DNA from: Branchinecta lynchi
Lineage: Eukaryota; Arthropoda; Branchiopoda; Anostraca; Branchinectidae
DNA: 64,000 nucleotides
Assembly: GCA_023053575.1 (NCBI GenBank)
Contig: JAKZAP010000001.1
Location: forward strand, 31,328,533 to 31,392,532
Reading direction: 5' to 3'
The first letter of the stretch is position 1; each line of letters begins with the position of its first letter. The notes under the pieces are model-generated. The model was not told the DNA's origin, did not search any database, and saw nothing but the letters and a program-made list of their open reading frames with translations. Of the stretch, positions 55,301 to 61,530 are shown one piece after another. A program made the translations under genes and the position numbers.

Positions 55301-57319
55301 CCCTCATCGCCCAAAATGATTATGGTCTAACAGTCGATTTTTGCTTACAAGTAAAAAAAAACAAAAAAAGCAGAATATTGGAAGTAGGGACTAAATTGAT
55401 TTTGCAGCCAGTTGAACTTCATCCTTTTCAATCGCCTACATCGTGACTGGTCCGTAAGCTATCCGTAACTTTTCAGGATCAAAATACCATAGATGCCACT
55501 CTGCTAATTATTTCGAAACTATGTCGTTGTTTTACATTATCATTTGTATCCATTGCGTTAACACGGTCGGAAACCTCTCACCGCCGAAGATGGTTATGGA
55601 TAACAGCCAATTGCTACTTACAAGAGTTATAGGTCCCTGACATGTCTCACAATTGGGTTCCGCCTATTCTTTGTTTGAGTTTGTACCCTACCACTAAACT
55701 TGTCAACCCCTCAAAGACTTAACTCCATGTTACAGCGATAGACCAAGGAGACTAACTTTCTTACCCTCTGATTTATAGAGACAAAAAGAATGTGCACCAA
55801 TTTTCACAAGTTTCTAGCCCCTTATGAGCCCGTTCTAGCAACCGGTGCATACTTACAAGTCCATCTCCCCTTGATAGACATGGTACCAAATTGTTCTCAC
55901 GATCAAATTCACAGGAAAGAAATAATAGGATTAATAGGTAGCCTACACCAACTACCAACATTGCTAAAACCCTCATCGGCGAAGATGATTATGGTCCAAC
56001 AGCCGACTGTTGCTTACAAGTACCCTACATGTCTCACGACTGGGATCGGCCTATTTTTGGTTTCAGTGTGTACCTCACTACTGAAGTTGTCGACCCCTCC
56101 AAACTTTCAAACTGTAGTATCTCATGAAGGAATTTTTGTACCAAAAAACAGGTGGCATATACTTTGATCAGGTCATCGAGTCTACCGAATGCTTTTGAAA
56201 AAAAAAATTCTATCTGTAGTAGTTCAAAAGTTGACTTTTTTGCCGTAGACCAACTTCCTAATTTCACGACTTAGAAAGGAGCAAAGGATAAGCTCTAATT
56301 TCTTCAGAAGTGAGAGAACTTTTAAAGTTTAAGAGGCCCATCTGATTTCATTTATCTTCCTCACTCCCAAGTGTAAGGAATGGAAGATAAACTCAGATGA
56401 AATTACAAACAGAAACGGGTAGAAACAATAGATGGCAGCACTTTCGGACCCGTGGGAAAATTACACTTTTTTGATTTTGTAAATTTTTCTATTTATCACT
56501 CAAAGAAGATATATTGGCTGTGGGGGCAGGAACTGCCACACATATTTCGCACTTATAGATTTTAGTCCATCTTCAGTTTAGAACTGGTGCATGTCTGCTT
56601 ACCTGCTGGCAAAACGGGAAAAGACTTTAACAGCGGGGCTGATCTTGCAATGATGGAATCAACATGTGTTCTCCACTTCAAATCATTATCTATTTTCACC
56701 CCAAGTAGTTTAACAGAGGATTTTATTTCCAGACCAATTTCTTCAACAGCCGGCAATTCCCGTTTTAAGAAAGAGACCCTCATTACCATACTTTTCGGTA
56801 TACTAACGGACAACTTGACTTCATCCAAATCCTTTTTCAAAAGTTCGAAAAGAGAAGATAACATATCCCAAAAATGTATAACAGAATACCAAAATTGGCA
56901 GATTGTCAGTCTGATAATTGTTACGTATAAAATCGCCTGAAATCTACAACATCTGACATTTGATTCCTTGGCAATAAAACTCGATCTCGATCAGAGTAGA
57001 GGCAGAAAGGTTATATCTGTTATTTTCTTTAATTTAGCGGTCCACTTTGTCTTGTTGGGAGGCCGTTCATATTCTCAACGTCCCTACTAGAGCCTGTTCT
57101 GGAAAAATTGAAAATCCCTCAAGAGAGTCAAAATGATTCAGCGCATTTTGAAAGGATATACAGGAAGCTGACTTTGTAATTAAACTTTAAGTCCTTTCTT
57201 GTCTTTTAGGGCTAACTGTCCCCTACGAGTGTAGCAGCTTGCTGGAAGAACATGATGTCCACATTGAAAAAATTAGTTGGTTTTCTCCAAGCCAAAGTAG
57301 TGAATCGGCGAAACTTTGA
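25184..57319 (+). CDS. PAFAH2: Platelet-activating factor acetylhydrolase, PAFAH2/PLA2G7 family, nine coding exons
   Basis: Exons 25184-25232, 27001-27101, 28170-28287, 32539-32698, 37579-37693, 40379-40590, 45151-45336, 50880-51028 and 57210-57319 join in frame to 1200 nt, 399 residues plus TGA, all with GT-AG introns. Family enzymes are Ca-independent serine hydrolases that remove the sn-2 acetyl or short oxidised acyl chain from PAF-type phospholipids. Visible landmarks are the SHGLGA oxyanion segment (about 113-118), the nucleophile elbow GHSFGG with Ser235, Asp258 in LLDPW and His318 in GTVH. The Ser-Asp spacing of 23 matches the human plasma enzyme from memory. No signal peptide is seen and the start is Met-Thr, so a cytosolic PAFAH2-like protein is inferred; the length is also close to PAFAH2. 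The second residue is not Gly, so N-myristoylation as in mammalian PAFAH2 is not expected. Orthology to one vertebrate paralogue is not settled here. Confidence 0.93.
25446..25545. repeat. Two-copy tandem repeat, 49-bp period
   Basis: GCAGAAGAATGCGATAACCA begins at 25446 and again at 25495, in intron 1. Confidence 0.85.
25546..26516. other. Intron 1, no further gene
   Basis: A 209-codon minus-strand open frame (25765-26394) has no recognisable domain and internal repeats. It is taken as chance. Confidence 0.45.
26525..26850. mobile_element. hAT-type MITE (family D) in intron 1
   Basis: Ends CAGATCCGTTACTAGCC and ACGTGACGCCACTG, flanked by GTTATAAC (26517-26524) and GTTGTAAC (26851-26858), a 7/8 match. 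The core is a minisatellite of roughly 25-bp units, AAAATCCGACTGTTTTTAAG. Confidence 0.8.
27001..27101 (+). CDS. PAFAH2: PAF acetylhydrolase exon 2
   Basis: Residues 17-50, between TTGATTGCAG and GTAAGT. It contains VGSLDILTP and FARLYYPADG; the R-L-Y-Y-P block is a family hallmark of the first beta strands. The exon starts in phase 1 and ends on a codon boundary. Confidence 0.92.
28170..28287 (+). CDS. PAFAH2: PAF acetylhydrolase exon 3
   Basis: Residues 51-89 plus the first base of Gly90, between TCGTTGCAG and GTACGT. It is Trp-rich and corresponds to the poorly conserved segment between the N-terminal strands and the oxyanion region. Phase at both ends matches its neighbours exactly, which supports it although its sequence is the least conserved. 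Confidence 0.8.
28620..28725 (-). repeat. Possible LINE 3' end relic
   Basis: On the minus strand it resembles the untranslated end and AATAAAAGAACTTGAACTTC tail of a LINE. No frame is left. Weak. Confidence 0.35.
28858..29162 (+). mobile_element. Family F MITE
   Basis: GTAGTTGTATGAATAGTTGT near the left end and CTACTTTTTCGCACAAGTTC near the right form a long imperfect inverted repeat, ending TTTTCATCGGG. Family members recur at 31936, 33433, 45848 and 47690. Confidence 0.7.
29163..29462 (+). repeat. Family B fragment inside family F sequence
   Basis: CTATATTTAGGGG, GACATGCTGAATCC and CCGGAATCCGGCAAAAGCCG repeats; a family F terminus (ACTTTTTCGTACAACTTCAT, then AATCGGGG) follows at 29464-29518. 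Confidence 0.65.
29519..30775. other. Intron 3 spacer with small repeats
   Basis: No gene. A hairpin GAAACTTTCCATGAGGCT lies at 30128-30172. A minus-strand LINE-type tail with (GATAT)n lies near 30400-30480. CAGAAGTTTCATAACAGATA blocks near 30268 and 30715 belong to the family seen at 31455 and 33043. Confidence 0.5.
30776..31189 (+). pseudogene. LINE C-terminal fragment with CCHC-like knuckle
   Basis: An open frame of about 105 codons from 30872, extended upstream as WWNDLHKSSSLKLYQEIKEC. It holds KIPVKFIRLWIQARANCLPV and CPFCNSSDEGLGHVLLRCEE, a CxxC-x8-H-x4-C pattern typical of LINE C-termini. A TAG at 30785 breaks the upstream frame and no reverse transcriptase remains. Confidence 0.6.
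31278..31334. repeat. (AT)n microsatellite
   Basis: About 28 uninterrupted AT pairs following the LINE fragment. Confidence 0.97.
31335..31655. mobile_element. Foldback element with about 105-bp arms
   Basis: TAACACCTTTTCACTGAG and TAAGTTTACACTATTTCG on the left are inverted at 31545-31650. Between them sits a GTTATCTGCTGAAACCGCGC block shared with 33043-33404 and 30610-30745. Confidence 0.8.
31936..32262 (+). mobile_element. Family F MITE, nearly complete
   Basis: Starts CCCGACGAAAAATTTGTAGC and ends ACTTTTTCGTACAACTTCAT then TTATCGGG. It has inverted termini, internal repeats of GTAGYATCCAGT, and an AT dinucleotide flanking both ends. Confidence 0.75.
32539..32698 (+). CDS. PAFAH2: PAF acetylhydrolase exon 4, oxyanion region
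   Basis: Residues 90-142 and two bases of Arg143, between TTCTTTCAG and GTAAGA. It holds PFVMLSHGLGANRTMYS and IDLASHGFIV..IEHR. These blocks are near-invariant in PAF acetylhydrolases and include the HGLGA backbone that forms the oxyanion hole. Confidence 0.95.
33043..33404. mobile_element. Inverted-repeat element in intron 4
   Basis: GTTAGAAGTTTCATAAGAGA through TGTTATCTTTTGTGTT is mirrored at 33310-33404, with shorter inverted blocks inside (AGCATCTACTGACTTG). It is noncoding. Confidence 0.8.
33433..35133. mobile_element. Family F MITE carrying a nested family A insertion
   Basis: CCCGATGAAAAGTTTATA at the left and GAAATTTGTCATCGGG at the right are the inverted termini, flanked by TA. 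Compared with the copy at 31936, the element is interrupted between GATAGTATT and TTTACTATT by the repeat at 33653-35056. Confidence 0.75.
33653..35056 (+). repeat. Family A repeat, full copy nested in family F
   Basis: From GATGGCCCTTGCCCTTCGGC through G-run modules to AAGTGCCATATGAGCTCG and TAGCTCTTG. The interruption of family F defines both ends of family A at about 1.4 kb, with TTT at each edge. Confidence 0.8.
35134..36105. other. Intron 4 spacer, no gene seen
   Basis: No recognisable frame, repeat family or hairpin. Confidence 0.4.
36106..37221 (-). repeat. Family B repeat, full length, reverse
   Basis: Bounded by CAAGACCAAAGG with GATGGGATCCCAAAA at the left and TTTTGGGATCCCAAAA at the right. 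It has five diverged 135-bp-type units and the ACAGACGGACGGACAGACGG stretch near its right end. Confidence 0.85.
37579..37693 (+). CDS. PAFAH2: PAF acetylhydrolase exon 5
   Basis: Residues 143-181, between TTCTTTCAG and GTAGGT. It continues EHR into ENSACASYAA, equivalent to the EHRD-SA block of the family. It then covers a variable lid-like segment and ends in YPVRVQQ, which aligns with the conserved R-N-x-Q-V-x-Q-R helix of relatives. Confidence 0.88.
37829..37997. mobile_element. Family E MITE, first of a pair
   Basis: CACTGGAAACACTTTCTCCG, GCAGTATTTGCTACTGGGA and TTATCTCCACTGAGATAA, closing with AGTAGCAAATACGGCAAG. Inverted repeats run through the whole element. Confidence 0.75.
37999..38168. 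mobile_element. Family E MITE, second of a pair
   Basis: Exact termini CACTGTAAAAA and TTTTTACAGTG. The interior is one long hairpin (GCAGTATTTGCTACTGGG against AGTAGCAAATACTGC). It abuts the previous copy. Confidence 0.85.
38169..39224. other. Intron 5 spacer, no gene seen
   Basis: No domain-bearing frame or identifiable repeat. Confidence 0.4.
39225..39428. mobile_element. Family D hAT MITE, truncated
   Basis: GGTCGTCACGTATGGG terminus, G and C runs, then CGAAACAGTCGATTTTTCTT minisatellite units. It is cut off by a family B repeat. Confidence 0.7.
39434..40290 (+). repeat. Family B repeat, forward, right-truncated
   Basis: Starts TTTTGGGATCCCAAAACGTA, CGTCTGTCCGTCCGCTCGTC, TCTCGAAGGGGTTGAGATAT. 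It has five units with GACATGCTGAATCCG and CCGGAATCCGG and ends about 90 bp before exon 6. Confidence 0.85.
40379..40590 (+). CDS. PAFAH2: PAF acetylhydrolase exon 6, catalytic serine
   Basis: Residues 182-251 and two bases of Lys252, between CTTTGCAG and GTAGGC. It contains ALMGHSFGGATVL, the GxSxG nucleophile elbow with Ser235, preceded by the family's F-D-L-x-x-F-K-G-x-I-D-L segment. Confidence 0.95.
40591..41054. other. Start of intron 6, no gene seen
   Basis: Noncoding; nothing recognised. Confidence 0.4.
41055..41755 (-). pseudogene. LINE C-terminal fragment, frameshifted
   Basis: The minus strand reads GLRGLKLLSRHGIPSEHLLR, FIRPVLEYSSPALHFGL and LERIKYRALLI. After a frameshift it continues LITLSHRRENMCLKFGG and LPNQSLPFNQCFADT. 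This is the C-terminal domain of a non-LTR element. It ends near 41055 with an AATAAAACTGAACTGAACTG tail. Confidence 0.8.
41945..42150 (-). mobile_element. Penelope-like end, left inverted copy
   Basis: ATATTTCGGCCCTTCTTGGC and CGTCAGGCTGTCAA are the complement of the motif in the 3.0-3.3 kb foldback. It faces the two plus-strand copies at 43070-44100. Confidence 0.75.
42468..43280 (+). repeat. 813-bp tandem duplication, copy 1
   Basis: GCTTCCCTGCAAGATGCTGC starts this copy and recurs at 43281. The two copies differ at very few bases (for example ACAGG/ACTGG near 43149/43962). Internally, GATACAGGCGAGTACTCC at 42665 and 42881 marks an older 216-bp repeat. A 96-codon frame at 42692-42982 has no known domain. 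Confidence 0.95.
43281..44093 (+). repeat. 813-bp tandem duplication, copy 2
   Basis: Almost identical to copy 1. It ends at TTTGAATATAT, after which ATGTTTCAAAGTCAG, the outer edge of the Penelope-like end, continues only here. Confidence 0.95.
44094..45150. other. Rest of intron 6, LINE-tail-like segment
   Basis: GATACATAGATAGATAAATC near 44250 looks like a minus-strand LINE 3' tail. Overlapping frames of about 100 codons on both strands near 44750-45100 show no domain. Confidence 0.4.
45151..45336 (+). CDS. PAFAH2: PAF acetylhydrolase exon 7, catalytic aspartate
   Basis: Residues 252-313 and two bases of Lys314, between TTGTTCTAG and GTGAGT. IGALLDPWLFGL corresponds to the conserved A-L-D-x-W-x-F-P-L strand, with Asp258 as the acid. 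ITQPMITINMEAF matches the strand after it. Confidence 0.92.
45395..45770 (-). repeat. Penelope-like repeat end, second type, inverse of 15385-15750
   Basis: ATTTCGGTTGCACTTCCGGC and AAACCGTCCTCAG are the complement of the CTGAGGA-stem-GAAAT block. A family F start (CCCGATGACAAATTCTTTGA) follows at 45849. Confidence 0.65.
46330..47410 (+). repeat. Seven-unit tandem array, about 145-bp period
   Basis: Units begin near 46468, 46600, 46750, 46886, 47037, 47187 and 47330. Each has GGGCAATCTGGGCCCA followed by a TTGCCC half that can pair with GGGCAA, then CATGAAC and a G-run. The units are diverged, so the array is old. Confidence 0.85.
47560..47605 (-). repeat. Penelope-like end, short copy
   Basis: ATATTTCGGCCCTTCTTGGC and AAGGGTCCTCTTCAGGCT, the same motif as at 3191. 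Confidence 0.7.
47690..47840 (-). mobile_element. Family F MITE fragment
   Basis: GTAGCATGCAGTGG, CTACTTTTTCGTACAACTCC and TTTCTCATCGGGG are the right half of family F. Confidence 0.65.
47893..48409. other. Intron 7 spacer, no gene seen
   Basis: Frames of about 70 codons on both strands without a recognisable domain. Confidence 0.4.
48411..48500 (-). repeat. Penelope-like end
   Basis: GCGATATTTCGGCCCTTCTT and CCTCGTCAGGCTGTCAAACG, the complement of the CTGACGA-stem-GAAATATC motif. Confidence 0.75.
48714..48775. repeat. Short tandem repeat, about 20-bp period
   Basis: Three copies of ACACAAGCCGGCACCGGTTG, the first slightly diverged. Confidence 0.85.
49455..49626. repeat. Cluster of GGTATCTGATACC palindromes
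   Basis: At least seven occurrences of TGGTATCTG or its complement in 170 bp, several as the perfect palindrome GGTATCTGATACC. A strong hairpin forms around TGGCCAGATACC. Confidence 0.85.
49860..50105 (+). pseudogene. LINE 3' fragment
   Basis: Reads KLTKSRFHKDVFKWGFGNTV then IDPWNSLTEDAVNAELINSF, the end of a CR1/L2-like polyprotein (the W-N-S-L-P-E-D-V-V-N block). It is followed by an ATT repeat at 50085-50105. Confidence 0.75.
50106..50879. other. End of intron 7, no gene seen
   Basis: Overlapping short frames only; nothing recognised up to the exon 8 acceptor. Confidence 0.4.
50880..51028 (+). CDS. PAFAH2: PAF acetylhydrolase exon 8, catalytic histidine
   Basis: Residues 314-363 and one base of Gly364, between GATTTTCAG and GTAAGT. 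KGTVHYNQTDVPLATP matches the family G-x-x-H-x-x-x-x-D block, with His318 as the general base. The following helix ends in LFLCRQLG, equivalent to the AFLQKHL-type helix. Confidence 0.92.
51029..51599. other. Start of intron 8, no gene seen
   Basis: Short frames only; no recognisable repeat family. Confidence 0.4.
51600..52260 (+). pseudogene. LINE C-terminal relic, decayed
   Basis: ADHWEFIDNISLLERCRRNI, then TKLSGFTPTNNLKWEADLCL and SDRVETIQKRALRIIYCKGK in shifting frames. This is the segment after the reverse transcriptase palm. Several frameshifts and stops are present. Confidence 0.7.
52146..52206. repeat. Three-copy 20-bp tandem repeat
   Basis: CGCCTCCTCAGTGGATTC repeated three times at a 20-bp period within the LINE relic's end. 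Confidence 0.95.
52530..52711. mobile_element. Foldback MITE, 182 bp
   Basis: Starts TTTACACACTGCG and ends with its exact complement. The two 75-bp arms (AAATCCGAGCGTATT, GCTTGAAAAAATTTCTAGCA) pair almost throughout. Confidence 0.85.
53368..53690. mobile_element. hAT-type MITE (family D) with perfect 8-bp duplication
   Basis: Terminal sequences CAGTGCCGTCACGTAT and TAGTAACGCCTCTG. GTCATCTG lies at 53360-53367 and 53691-53698. The core has about seven minisatellite units, AAAACAGTCGATTTTTCTTC. Confidence 0.9.
53699..54028. other. Intron 8 spacer, no gene seen
   Basis: Nothing recognised. Confidence 0.4.
54029..54300 (+). pseudogene. LINE 3' end, same family as the copy at 19162
   Basis: Ends NERYLNSFMSYFIRNFYVN, matching DRYLSSFVPYFVRNFNS at the end of the 19158-21617 frame. 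It has a short AATAAATGAAC tail. Only about 64 codons remain. Confidence 0.7.
54400..56170. repeat. Diverged segmental tandem duplication in intron 8
   Basis: GAAGTAGGGACTAAATTGA at about 54540 and 55380, and ACCCTACCACTAAA with GTCCATCTCCCC at about 55022-55230 and 55687-55900. A third partial trace lies near 56070. The offsets (840 and 665) differ, so an indel of about 175 bp separates the copies. Noncoding. Confidence 0.75.
56562..56960 (-). pseudogene. LINE fragment, minus strand
   Basis: LKKDLDEVKLSVSIPKSMVM, RVSFLKRELPAVEEIGLEI and LLGVKIDNDLKWRTHVDSI are about 65% similar by eye to residues after FADD in the frame at 19158. Truncated at both ends. Confidence 0.85.
57210..57319 (+). 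CDS. PAFAH2: PAF acetylhydrolase exon 9 and stop
   Basis: Residues 364-399 and TGA, after acceptor GTCTTTTAG. It reads LTVPYECSSLLEEHDVHIEK, in register with the C-terminal helix and linker of family members. The tail is short and Ser-rich. No AATAAA is visible in the following roughly 400 bp, so the 3' end cannot be placed. Confidence 0.85.
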
Positions 57320-59068
57320 TTGGCGATACACAGTTGAAGAGTTGTAGACGCACCTTTCTGTGTTTCGGTTGTTAACGCGTACTCAGGTCAGTTTTTCAGC
57401 ATATCTTTAAGTTTTCGTTTGGACAGTCTTTCACTTTCTGGAGCTTTCATATATAGTGCCAGGGTTTATTTCATGCCAGCCTACTCCCGCTTTTCATTAC
57501 GGTAGCTTAATGTTTCGTTTCATGATGGAATTCGTTTTAGTTTATTTTTCTTGTTTGTTGTGATTTTACTCTTGGGAACAAGTAATACAGTCAGAAACGT
57601 GGAGTTCGTGTGTTTGACCTTAGAATATTTGCGTTTTTGATCTGAATTCTCAGTTCTCCGTTCTCGCTTCTGAATTCTCGATTCTCGTACAAATTAACGT
57701 TTATGCTCCTCTGGCTTCTCCATTCTCGCTTTTGACAAAAACACTAATTTGGCAGCTCGTCCGTGACCGGTATACGTGTTTATGCATATTGAACACCTGC
57801 ACTCTGTTGACCAATCAGGGAGGAGAACGGAGAGAAGAGAATCGAGAATTTACCCTCGGAGCAACTTCTCGATTTTGCAGAATGGCGAGGCTTTCCCCGT
57901 TCTCGATTCTGACAAAAATTCAAGAAAAAGTAGAGTTCGCCTCATCTGAATAGTCCGAAAACGCGAAATAGGAGAATTCGGATCAAGACGCAACTAATGA
58001 CCACAAGTACATCACTGCGTTTTGTAGGCTTTTCTGTTGTGGTTGGTTCAACGCTGTGCAACGCTGTGCAAAGCCAAACGGAAAGTGGTTCCACAGCTCG
58101 CGACAACCCTCTTATCCACACCATCATTTTTCATGACGTAAATTTCTTGTGATGAGTGGGACTGTCGGTAAAGTCGAATATTTGTGTTGGGTTGGGTGGG
58201 TCTCGTCCTAGAATTAAGGTTACTGAACAAGTAAAAGTATGGGCCCACGATTTCTTATTCATATCTGTTCGGAAAAGTCTTCCAACAGGATTATTTCTCG
58301 TCGATCTTCTTCCCAACTCCTAAGTTGCCTGCATTACCACTAGATTACACGCAGCTATATCAAAGTGTAAAGTGGTCTTCTGCGCGTTTTACTTTGGACA
58401 GATAAAACATTCATTTTGTTGAAAAATGGGACAAAAATGAATTGGATAAACCTATTCTATCTGACCGAAAAGGATCCCTTCAGTCAATGGATAAAAGTGT
58501 TTTTCTACAAAGTAGGCTAAGCCTCAGACAGGGAACACTTCCGTCTCATTCCTACTCAGTAGAGTATCAGGTATTTCTCTCGAAACAACACACAATCTCC
58601 GTCTATAGATTTGTTTTGTTTTGTGTTAAGTTTTGAGGTTTCTCCGCTAGAAACCACTCAGGCTAGGTGTAAAATGAACGTTAGATGGCGAAGAGTCTGT
58701 CGGGTTTGAAGGATCAGTATTTTTCTGCGGTTGCACATCTGGAGCACATCCGAAGACACACATTTAGGATTCTGGCCTGCACCTTATTACAGCCGGGCAA
58801 CTTAATAAGATAGGGTGAAAATTCTCCCGGTGGGCTATCGCAAAAACAAACTGCCTTGCTGTTTGAACGGATTCATTTCATTTTTAAAAAAAGTTAACTC
58901 CCAAAATCCCATAATCCTCCGAACCCTCCCAAACCGGAATAGTGAGAAACAAAACTGCATGCCTCCGTAAGCACGCAGGATAGGACCACAGACTGGCAAG
59001 CCGGGAAGCCTGGTCAGTTTTTTGTGGCAAAAGTTTTCGACAAAATCTTTGTTGCCTGTGGTGACTTA
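57320..59068. other. 3' flank of the acetylhydrolase gene, no gene seen
   Basis: Presumed 3' untranslated region followed by intergenic sequence. Frames of 60-75 codons show no domain. Confidence 0.45.
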
Positions 59069-59373
59069 GAGCGTGTTCCACCCTTGTAACAATAGTTACT
59101 ATTAGTTACTATTTCCGTTCCATCCTCACGAAAAGTTACTACGCTGACCGTTCCAACCTTGTCGGAATAGTAACTAATAGTTACTATTTGCTTACCATGC
59201 TCGGGAGCGTGGTAAGCGTAGTAACTACGCATCTCTGGAACGTGATTGGTCGGATTCGCCCCTGGCGTGAGATCCTGCTGGAAAATAGAAAAATCGTTCC
59301 AGCCTTGACGGCAAAAAGCCAGAATTCGTGACGTCATGCGTAGTAACTACGGTAAGTAGGATGGAACACGCTC
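59069..59373 (+). mobile_element. MITE family G, PIF/Harbinger-type, copy 1
   Basis: Starts GAGCGTGTTCCACCCTTG and ends ATGGAACACGCTC, with TTA on both sides (59066-59068, 59374-59376). It contains several TAGTTACTA repeats. The TTA duplication suggests PIF/Harbinger mobilisation. Confidence 0.85.
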
Positions 59374-59806
59374 TTAGTTCAGCATCTAAGTATTATACTT
59401 CTGGGTTGAAACTGTCTTGTCTGTCTTGCTCAAGGACTGTAATAGTGGGAAAGACGGGAAACTCAACAGAAATCGCGTAGGGGAAGATCGAGCTGCCCGC
59501 GACTTAGCGTTCGGAGTTTGTCCAAGTTTGAACGATGTAAGTAATAGTAAACAAACAAAAAGTGCAAACAAAACAAGAGGATTTGTAAACAGCAACACAC
59601 ACGAATTCTCCAGCGATTGATGTTTTAACGACATTTCAACCGCTAGGAAGTGCTATTATCGCAACTCATAAGGCTTATGGGAGTTTCCTGTCTTTGGTCT
59701 TAGCCTACTACTAATAATTCTAGCGAAACGTTTTGCCTGTATTAATCGGAAGTAGTTTGACTACGGGGAAGAATTATTCCTGTCCTGGGGCATCGTTAGA
59801 AATAAT

Positions 59807-60092
59807 GAACGTGTTCCACCCTACTTACCGTAATTACTATGCATGACGTCTCGAACTTTGGCTTCTTGCCGTCAAGGCTGGAACGCACTTTCAAATGTTT
59901 GGTAAAATATCACTCCACTTGGTAATCCCGCCAATCACGCTACAGAGATTCGTATTTACCATGCTCCGAGCGTGGTAAGCAAATAGTTACTATTTCGAGA
60001 AGGTTGGAACAGTCAGCGTAGTAACTGTTCGTGAGGTTGGAACGGAAATAGTAAACTACTAGTTACTATTGTTAGAAGGGTGGAACACGCTC
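59807..60092 (-). mobile_element. MITE family G, copy 2, inverted
   Basis: The same element in opposite orientation (GAACGTGTTCCACCCTAC to GTGGAACACGCTC), flanked by AATAAT on both sides. Confidence 0.85.
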
Positions 60093-60712
60093 AATAATAA
60101 CTTGTTTCATCGTGTAATCTAAAATTTTATCTGAAAAGCCAACTTATTTTTAATGTCATTTAATTGAATATATTGAATTATTTGGATTCTGCAAAGGGAT
60201 TTTTTTTTATTTCCACTATCTGATCTAGTTCTGACGTTCAGAATATTTGCGGCCGTCCCCACAACAAAAATTCTACTATGAAGCGGGAAATTGTACTTTC
60301 AACACAAACGCGGCTTTTCAGTGGCCATGGGTGAGATTGGTGAAGATTGCTTAGTGCCTGAACAAAAAAAAATCATAAATCTTTCTCACAACAAAAATAC
60401 AAGCACATAAAGGTACCACAAATCACACGGAATTCAACTGAAACCGATTATTCGTGAATAGCGGAAAAACGAAGTAACTCATTTTCATCCAGTCTTCAAT
60501 CCAGTTTTAATGATTAAGTGATGGGTAACTAGATTGTCCTATCCCAGCCCTTTTCGGTTAAACTTTAGGTAATTCCAGAGCTGCGTGTCCCAAATGAAAA
60601 ATCGTCTGGAGCTGGTCCAGTCTACCGTAGAGGAAGCGAGAGAGCCCACCTTAATAACGAACTTCGAACAACCTATTTGATCCTTGGTAAAGCACGTACG
60701 GTGAAGGAATAC
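60093..60712. other. Spacer, no gene seen
   Basis: Nothing recognised between MITEs. Confidence 0.4.
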
Positions 60713-60715
60713 TTA

Positions 60716-61214
60716 GAACGTGTCCGAAAGCTCCGAAACGAACGAAAATGCTGAATTAATTCAGCATTTTATGCAGCATTTCGCTTTCGGACTTAAATTT
60801 TCGCTCAATTAATGCAGCATTTATTCAGCATAAAATTCATCGACAAATTCAGCAAGAATGCTAAATTTTCATGAAGAAACTGAGGAGTACGGCGATTCTC
60901 TCAGTGTTTTCGGCGGCAAACGTAACAAATCCAAAAAGACAACTGACAATTCGGCAAACGTACCAAATTTAAGACAACTGGCGATCATGGCCAACAAAGA
61001 AAGGAAAGATAAGAAGGTTGGATATCAGTAGCTCATCCATTTTGTCAGCTTTATACAGCTAATTCTTTTTTCTTCTTCTTCTCCCTGACTTAAATTTTGT
61101 TATTCTAGAAGTGTCAGAGAAGAAAAAAAGGTAACAGCTTTCTGACAAAAAAAAGAAAAGAAAATGCAGCATTAATGCAGCATTTACAGCACCAAAAAGC
61201 TTTCGGACACGTTC
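60716..61214. mobile_element. PIF/Harbinger-type MITE, 499 bp
   Basis: Terminal repeats GAACGTGTCCGAAAGCT and its complement, with TTA at 60713-60715 and 61215-61217. The interior is rich in ATGCTGAATTAATTCAGCAT and TGCAGCATTAATGCAGCAT palindromes. Confidence 0.88.
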
Positions 61215-61300
61215 TTAACCTCCGGGAATGTTTTCCTCAGGGACTAGGCGAAGTCAAGAGAGAGGGAGATGCATGGGTGACGTTGGTTACGAAATTCCGT

Positions 61301-61530
61301 TTTATTAGCACTGACTAGAAACTAGAAATGACAAAATCGGTTTATTAATCTTGCATTATATAAATCGATAAGGCTCTGAACACTGAAGAATAGGGAAAAG
61401 GTTTGGCGCTGAATATAAAGGTCGTTTTTATTGACTCTAACTAGAAATTAGCAATGACAAAATTCAGTTTAACAATCTTGCATCATGTAAATCGATAAGG
61501 CTCTGAATGCTCTAGCATAGTCAGCCTATG
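61301..61530. repeat. Two-copy tandem repeat, about 127-bp period
   Basis: TTTATTAGCACTGACTAGAA and TTTATTGACTCTAACTAGAA start the copies; both contain AATCGATAAGGCTCTGAA. Confidence 0.8.
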
